A DNA stretch of 64,000 nucleotides from NCBI GenBank assembly GCA_937924855.1, contig CALEYQ010000019.1, positions 1 through 64,000 of the forward strand, given 5' to 3'. Below, in pieces: positions 61,801-64,000 of this stretch. A program made the position numbers and the translations under genes. The notes under the pieces were generated by a model, which saw only the letters and a program-made list of their open reading frames with translations, made no database searches and was not told the DNA's origin. The DNA is from an uncultured Bacteroidota bacterium. GTDB taxonomy: Bacteria > Bacteroidota > Bacteroidia > JADZBD01. The stretch's first letter is position 1. Every line of letters begins with the position of its first letter.

Positions 61801-62949
61801 AACTGTTACAGTTCCTGCCGGACCGGTGCATCCGTTCACCGTTGCGGTAACAGAATATACTCCGGCTGCCGCTGCCGTTACAGAGGGAATACTTGGATTC
61901 TGTGAAGAAGAAGAAAAAGAGTTCGGCCCGGTCCACGCATAGGTGGCTCCGGCAATTGTTGATGCCGTAAGATTAAGTGTTTGTCCCTCACAAATAGGAC
62001 TATTTGCCCCGGCGGTTGGCGCAGGTGGCGTGGGTTGTGCCACAACAGTGACGGATGCAGGTATGGGTGGGCAATTCGAAGCCGTATCCATAACATTCAC
62101 CGTATAGGATCCCGGACCTACCGTTATAGATTGTGTGGTGGCTCCGGTACTCCAGGAATAGGTATAGGGAGGCGCGCCCCCGGTGGGGTTAGCTGTAAGT
62201 ACTATATTTCCTGGCCCGCCTGAACAAATAACAGGATTGGTGGGAGAAATAGAAACGGTCATGGCAGGAACCACATAAACTCGAATGGTATCGCGGCTGG
62301 TTCCGGGGCAGGAGGTATTGGGATTTCCTGAAACCATATAATCGATAAAAGCAGGAGCGCCGGATCCGGGAGTTACGTTGGTAACTGAACAACCGGAAGT
62401 ACAACTCAGGTAGCTGTTATAGGTTCCCACAGGACCCGGAAAAATGGAGGTCCACTGAATGGAACTTTGCTGCAATCCGGAAACAGACATTTGACCGGTA
62501 CAACCCATTCTCAGGGTAATGTCGGAAGAGCCTTGAACGGTTCGGGTGGCAGTAATCCGGTAAGTTGGTGTATCGCCACCGGGTTTGCAATAGGAAATAC
62601 AAACAAAAGTCTGATTGGAAATACAAGCAGGTGTTCCAATCGAAATCTGAGGACCGCAGTTAATCTGGTAAAATGCCGATCCGCTGGGCGAGGGATTTAT
62701 TACGGTAAAGTTTAATAAATCGCTCAGGGGATTTAAGGTAACATTGAACCGGATACAATTGGATCCCGTACAACAATTACCATTACGCTGTTGCCCGGTG
62801 TAATTCCAAACCGTGTCTGTAACCGAAGAAAGGTTTACGTTTATGGTTACCGAGGTGCAGGAACTGCACTGCGCAAGCAGATTTTTACTGCCGGTAAAGA
62901 AGTAAATAAAGAGGGTTAGGGGGAGGGCAAGGGTATAAAAAGATCGCAT
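55855..62949 (-). CDS. Giant T9SS-B repeat adhesin
   Basis: 2364 residues. A signal peptide (LALPLTLFIYFFTGSKNLLA) leads into a cysteine-rich N-terminal domain (CSSCTSVTINVNLSSVTDTV, NCCTGSNCIRFNVTL, YQINCGPQISIG) and one Ig-like unit (SWSTGATTQSITVGPGSY). Then come eight 81-residue Ig-like repeats (about 307-954, consensus GSNSPICAGQTLNLTATTI, GATYSWTGPNSFSSSSQNP) and thirteen ~88-residue repeats (about 955-2105, AGSNQTVCANN, GTWTTSGTGTFSPNANTLNA). Two PKD domains follow (WNWNFGSGTSALQNPTFTF; GGWSWNFGDSTTSVLQNP). The type B sorting domain closes it (PTGFTPNGDGINDILYVRGG, NEWGNEIFRST, GTYVYTLVGT). It is a SprB-like surface filament or adhesin for gliding or attachment. Confidence 0.95.
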   Translation of the reverse strand: MRSFYTLALPLTLFIYFFTGSKNLLAQCSSCTSVTINVNLSSVTDTVWNYTGQQRNGNCCTGSNCIRFNVTLNPLSDLLNFTVINPSPSGSAFYQINCGPQISIGTPACISNQTFVCISYCKPGGDTPTYRITATRTVQGSSDITLRMGCTGQMSVSGLQQSSIQWTSIFPGPVGTYNSYLSCTSGCSVTNVTPGSGAPAFIDYMVSGNPNTSCPGTSRDTIRVYVVPAMTVSISPTNPVICSGGPGNIVLTANPTGGAPPYTYSWSTGATTQSITVGPGSYTVNVMDTASNCPPIPASVTVVAQPTPPAPTAGANSPICEGQTLNLTASTIAGATYAWTGPNSFSSSSQNPSIPSVTAAAAGVYSVTATVNGCTGPAGTVTVTVNPIPAAPTAGSNSPICSGQNLNLTATTITGATYTWSGPNSFSSSQQNPTITGATTAASGIYTVFATVNGCAGPTATTSVTVNPTPAAPTAGSNSPICAGQTLNLTATTIAGATYSWTGPNSFSSSSQNPSIPSATTAASGIYSVTATVAGCTGPAGTVSVTVNPIPATPTASSNSPICAGQNLNLSTPTVTGATYSWTGPNSFSSSSQNPVITSATTAASGIYSVTVTVAGCTSPAGTTSVTVNPIPSPPTAGSNSPVCTGNPINLTATTIVGATYSWTGPNSFSSTQQNPTIASAVMANGGIYTVTVTVNGCVSPTATTSVTVNQTPAAPTAGSNSPVCAGQTLNLTATTIAGATYSWTGPNSFSSSSQNPSIPSVTTAAAGVYSVTATVNGCTGPAGTVTVVIGTPPPAPTAGSNSPICAGQTLNLTATTITGATYTWSGPNSFSSSNQNPSITNATTAASGIYTVFVTVGGCVGPTATTSVTVNPAPAAPTASANTPICAGSTLNLSASNIAGATYSWTGPNSFSSSLQNPSIPGVTTLDAGTYSVVATVNGCPGPAGTVTVVVNTTAVVSAGSNQTVCANNNVVTLNGSSSTGSGTWTTSGTGTFSPNANTLNATYTPSAGDISAGSVVLTLTSTNNGACAAQNAQITVTITPAPTANAGPNQTVCSNNATVTLNGSFTVSSGIVWTTSGSGTFSPNNTTPNATYTPSPSDTAAGSVTLTLTTTGNGNCLAVSSQMTITFTASPVVSAGNNISRCINNPNAVLNGSSSTGSATWTTSGTGTFNPNANTLNATYVPSAADLAAGSVTLTLTSGNNGNCLPVSRTITITYTQPPTVTAGSNQTVCGNNAAVLLSGTSSTGSGTWTTSGSGTFSPNANTLNATYNPSPGDVSAGTVTLTLTSTNNGGCIAVTDQLTITITPAPTANAGPDVSVCSNNGNVQLNGNFTVSSGISWSTSGTGTFNPNNTVTNPIYIPSPGDTTAGSVTIVLTTTGNGNCLAVTDTMIITYTNAPLVSAGNNANVCLSSPNYTLSGFSNTGSGTWTTSGTGTFSPNANTPNATYIPSTADTTAGTVTLTFTSTNNGGCNPVSATMTITYTNTPVVTAGSNQTVCGNNAAVVLNGTSSTGSGIWTTSGSGTFTPNATTANATYNPSPADTASGSVTLTYTATNGCAPIAASITITITPAPYVNAGPDIFVCANNPNATLNGIVGGGASTGIWSTNGTGTFNPNATTLNATYIPSNADTTAGSVILVLTSTNNGNCLPVTDTLVITYTQPPTAYAGNNLTGCANNPIQLSGFISAGSGQGVWSTPNGGGTFTPSNNALNGFYTPSNSDTLLSGGVMIILTSINNGGCLASSDTLFIIVTPGPVVNAGPDQQICSNNPVINLSGTVSVASGGIWTSSGTGTFSPSNTNLNTSYIPSQQDITNGTVTLTLTSTGNGQCSAVSDNLIITFTPSPVVNAGSNQIICTGVMTVNLNGSVTGGSTTGTWTTTGTGTFSPNANVLNPVYNLSQADSAAGTFVLFLTSTNNGNCNPEYDSIIVTITSIPVVTAGADTTLCANNANYQLSGSVVGGAGTGQWTTSGSGTFTPSDTTLNAVYNPSPGDISAGSVTLYLIATNACMNPMDSLVINFTPAPTVSAGNNTAICEGGNLMLNGAVTVASGGVWTTSGDGSFAPSNTVLNPTYLPGPQDIATGSVTLYLTSTGNGNCNPVSDSLVLTIESTPIADFSTGPVCLNNTVNFTDVSTVTNGNIVTWNWNFGSGTSALQNPTFTFTTTGPQTITLFVATTAGCSAQVVKNIYVNPLPQAQFTSQVFCPDSAMFTDGSSISQGSIGGWSWNFGDSTTSVLQNPNHTYTGPGTYPITLVVTSDSGCTSVYRDTITINPCNDAIVNGPAVPTGFTPNGDGINDILYVRGGPFSDLDFRIFNEWGNEIFRSTSQSVGWDGTYKGKPQQEGTYVYTLVGTTMDNVKFKVSGDVTLLR
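56633..60085. repeat. Thirteen tandem ~265-bp coding repeats in the giant adhesin
   Basis: Thirteen copies of an ~88-residue module with core W(S/T)T(S/N)G(T/S)GTF(S/N)PN and AGSVTLTLTSTNNG. The copies are moderately diverged, with the NAGP/SAGN start alternating. They follow the 81-residue repeats in the protein. Two subtypes (SSTGSGTWTTSG and FTVSSGIVWTTSG) alternate in part, which suggests past duplication of multi-unit blocks. Confidence 0.85.
60086..62029. repeat. Eight tandem 243-bp coding repeats in the giant adhesin
   Basis: Eight copies of an 81-residue Ig-like unit at an exact 243-bp period (8 x 243 = 1944 bp). The GTCCGGCACAAAT-type Cys-codon segment recurs at about 60288, 60531, 60774, 61017, 61260, 61503, 61746 and 61989. 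Copies are very similar at the DNA level and so are at risk of assembly collapse; the true copy number may be higher. Confidence 0.9.
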
Positions 62950-63119
62950 AGCGTGAGGTTAGGCATTTAATTATACGAAGCATTTAGCAGTGGGGTTTTT
63001 TTATTCGATAAGCCCCCCTAATAACAAGCCCTTCCCATACTTATTGTCGACGAATCCCCGGGATTTTTTCGGAATGCTTTTTGTTCAGCATTTTAAGCCT
63101 TATATTTATCCTGTTTGCT

Positions 63120-63704
63120 ATGTTTTTGAGAAGCCCCATCCTTTGGTTTTTGGCAATGACTTTACTGGTATCTGCCTCTTCCGCTTTTTCCCAAGTCAGC
63201 ACCCCGCCTTTAAAGGACGAAACCAAAAATTTTGAAACCTACCTGCTTCCCGGTGCAGGCTATTCCATCTACCTTCCCAAGTCGGATGATTCCTTAGGAG
63301 TTTTTTCCGGGTTTGTGGTTAATTATCTTTTCATTGCCAAGTCCGAACAAAACAACCGACCCGGACCTGCACTTGTAAAGTGGTATGGCAAATTGAATAT
63401 TCTGAACAGCGATAAATCCGACATCAGAGATATGTTTCTCTTTTCCTCAGGGGTTGATTTTTCATTTGAGAAAAATCCGAACCGTACACTGATGATTCCC
63501 TTTTTCGGTATAGAGGTTGGGGGCATGACTCAAAAGCAAATTGGGAACTCACTCCAGTTTATTCCTACCCTCGGTCTTCATCTTGTAGCCCGTAAGAATT
63601 TTTTCTGGAGTGTGGCCGGTGGTTACGTTTACAGTCTGAAAGAATTTGAATTATTGCAGGGTTATTTCGTTCAGGGTTCCCTGAATTATGCCCTTTGGAA
63701 ATAG
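63120..63704 (+). CDS. Outer-membrane beta-barrel-like exported protein
   Basis: 194 residues from ATG 63120 (MFLRSPILWFLAMTLLVSAS signal, then FSQ); an upstream TTG at 63081 is rejected. The mature protein shows barrel-like strands (YLLPGAGYSIYLPKSDDSLG, VFSGFVVNYLFIAKSEQN, LVKWYGKLNILNSDKSD, LFSSGVDFSFEKNPNRTLMI, PFFGIEVGGMTQ, LHLVARKNFFWSVAGGYVYS). I do not recognise the specific family. It is divergent from the giant adhesin across 170 bp. Confidence 0.75.
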   Translation: MFLRSPILWFLAMTLLVSASSAFSQVSTPPLKDETKNFETYLLPGAGYSIYLPKSDDSLGVFSGFVVNYLFIAKSEQNNRPGPALVKWYGKLNILNSDKSDIRDMFLFSSGVDFSFEKNPNRTLMIPFFGIEVGGMTQKQIGNSLQFIPTLGLHLVARKNFFWSVAGGYVYSLKEFELLQGYFVQGSLNYALWK

Positions 63705-63724
63705 CCCGTTTTTGCCTACTTTTG
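63694..63724 (+). promoter_or_regulatory. Promoter of the His/Cys-rich gene
   Basis: TTTG (63694-63697), 19 bases, TACTTTTG (63717-63724): an exact match to the Bacteroidota consensus in sequence and spacing. The -33 element lies inside the last codons of the preceding gene. The -7 element ends five bases before GTG 63730. Confidence 0.75.
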
Positions 63725-63729
63725 GCCCT

Positions 63730-64000
63730 GTGAAAACGAGGCTTGGTTTCAGGAGTTTTTTTGTGGCACTCGCCGTGCTGGTTTTCATTTTTGTTCAACT
63801 CCCATTTTCTCTTTTACACCTTCATGAACACGAAGCCATTGCCTGCTCACTTTATGAGGATCATGCCAATTCTTCCGAAAGGCATTTTCACGAATCGGAA
63901 TCGCACGATTGCTTCCTCTGCAAAGAATTTTTTCTCAAAAAAATAAATTCTGATATCCGGATTTCTCTTCCTGTTTTTTTCCCGGGTGAAATTCAAACCG
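63730..64000 (+). CDS. His/Cys-rich exported protein, 3' end cut by the window
   Basis: An open frame from GTG 63730 to the window end (90 codons). A signal/anchor segment (FRSFFVALAVLVFIFVQLPF) is followed by a metal-ligand-rich stretch: LLHLHEHEAIACSLYEDHAN, SSERHFHESESHDCFLCKEF. Small Bacteroidota proteins with such H-x-H and C-x2-C clusters are often found just before metal-related TonB-dependent receptors; that context is outside the window. The start is supported by a perfect promoter only five bases upstream, implying a leaderless mRNA. Confidence 0.65.
   Translation, partial: MKTRLGFRSFFVALAVLVFIFVQLPFSLLHLHEHEAIACSLYEDHANSSERHFHESESHDCFLCKEFFLKKINSDIRISLPVFFPGEIQT

Noticed and set aside
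60086..62029. 243-bp periodic repeats considered as a CRISPR array or satellite
   Set aside because: The unit is in frame, codes an 81-residue Ig-like module and lies wholly inside the giant adhesin. No spacer/repeat pattern and no cas genes.

Overview
The window comes from a member of the Bacteroidota. The evidence is: type IX secretion (T9SS) substrates with both A- and B-type C-terminal sorting domains; a PorP/SprF-family protein; a SusC-like TonB-dependent receptor with a carboxypeptidase-like N-terminal domain; many PorT-like outer-membrane barrels; promoters of the TTTG-N19-TAnnTTTG type; almost no Shine-Dalgarno sites; and the gene order rplM-rpsI-rpsB-tsf-pyrH-frr. The purD / small membrane protein / DUF6427-like neighbourhood suggests a Flavobacteriales-like lineage, but I cannot place it further. 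Bases 1-51 are not genomic: they are an Illumina index adapter left on the contig end. The right end cuts a gene.

Layout. 52-6633 (-): an overlapping operon of a T9SS substrate, an outer-membrane barrel and a truncated TANFOR/FN3-like exported protein. 6664-9520 (-): a long interrupted palindrome, a STAS-like protein and a TonB-dependent receptor. 9567-13912: dprA, pirin, purT (-), kbl. 13942-15268 (-): marR - yceI - CDGSH with a shared palindromic operator candidate. 15314-16180 (-): an exported three-repeat protein. 16261-21525 (+): ribosomal proteins L13, S9 and S2, EF-Ts, UMP kinase, ribosome recycling factor, a barrel protein and UbiX. 21721-28009 (+): a MORN-like protein, cysS, a glutaminyl-cyclase-like lipoprotein and polA. 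28056-31048 (+): an ECF sigma factor, an anti-sigma-like protein and a DUF2807-barrel fusion, with matching ECF promoters before the first and third genes. 31114-40385: GNAT, carboxylase beta subunit, Omp28-like lipoprotein, barrel, purD, a 59-residue membrane protein (-), DUF6427-like, purQ, YitT (-), nadD (-), a [2Fe-2S] protein and an unknown. 40382-43744 (-): hmgA-hppD tyrosine catabolism with two lipoproteins. 44178-48233 (+): an OmpR-type two-component system, a coiled-coil membrane protein and a broken OmpA lipoprotein. 48349-50643 (+): a PAS histidine kinase with a receiver-CRP regulator. 50648-62949 (-): a giant T9SS-B repeat adhesin, PorP/SprF, SiaB-like kinase, SiaC-like protein and a two-component-propeller/SpoIIE phosphatase. 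63120-64000 (+): a barrel protein and a truncated His/Cys-rich exported protein.

Strongest signals. (1) Four 5-bp half-sites at exactly 11-bp spacing (ATTAA at 44178-44215; its reverse complement TTAAT at 46333-46370) flank the two-component operon, marking its own upstream region and that of the adjacent coiled-coil gene. (2) Identical CCTGTAACAA-N15-CGTC promoters precede the ECF sigma gene and the DUF2807-barrel gene. (3) A complete SiaA/B/C-like phosphorylation switch lies directly downstream of a giant T9SS adhesin and its SprF partner, with the phosphatase fused to an extracytoplasmic propeller sensor. (4) The same 10-bp palindrome sits 16-17 bp before marR and before yceI. (5) One stop codon splits an otherwise intact OmpA gene. 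(6) Several promoters lie so close to the start codon, some of them GTG, that the mRNAs should be leaderless.

Most genes are ordinary core functions. I saw no rRNA, tRNA, CRISPR array, insertion sequence, phage or plasmid genes.
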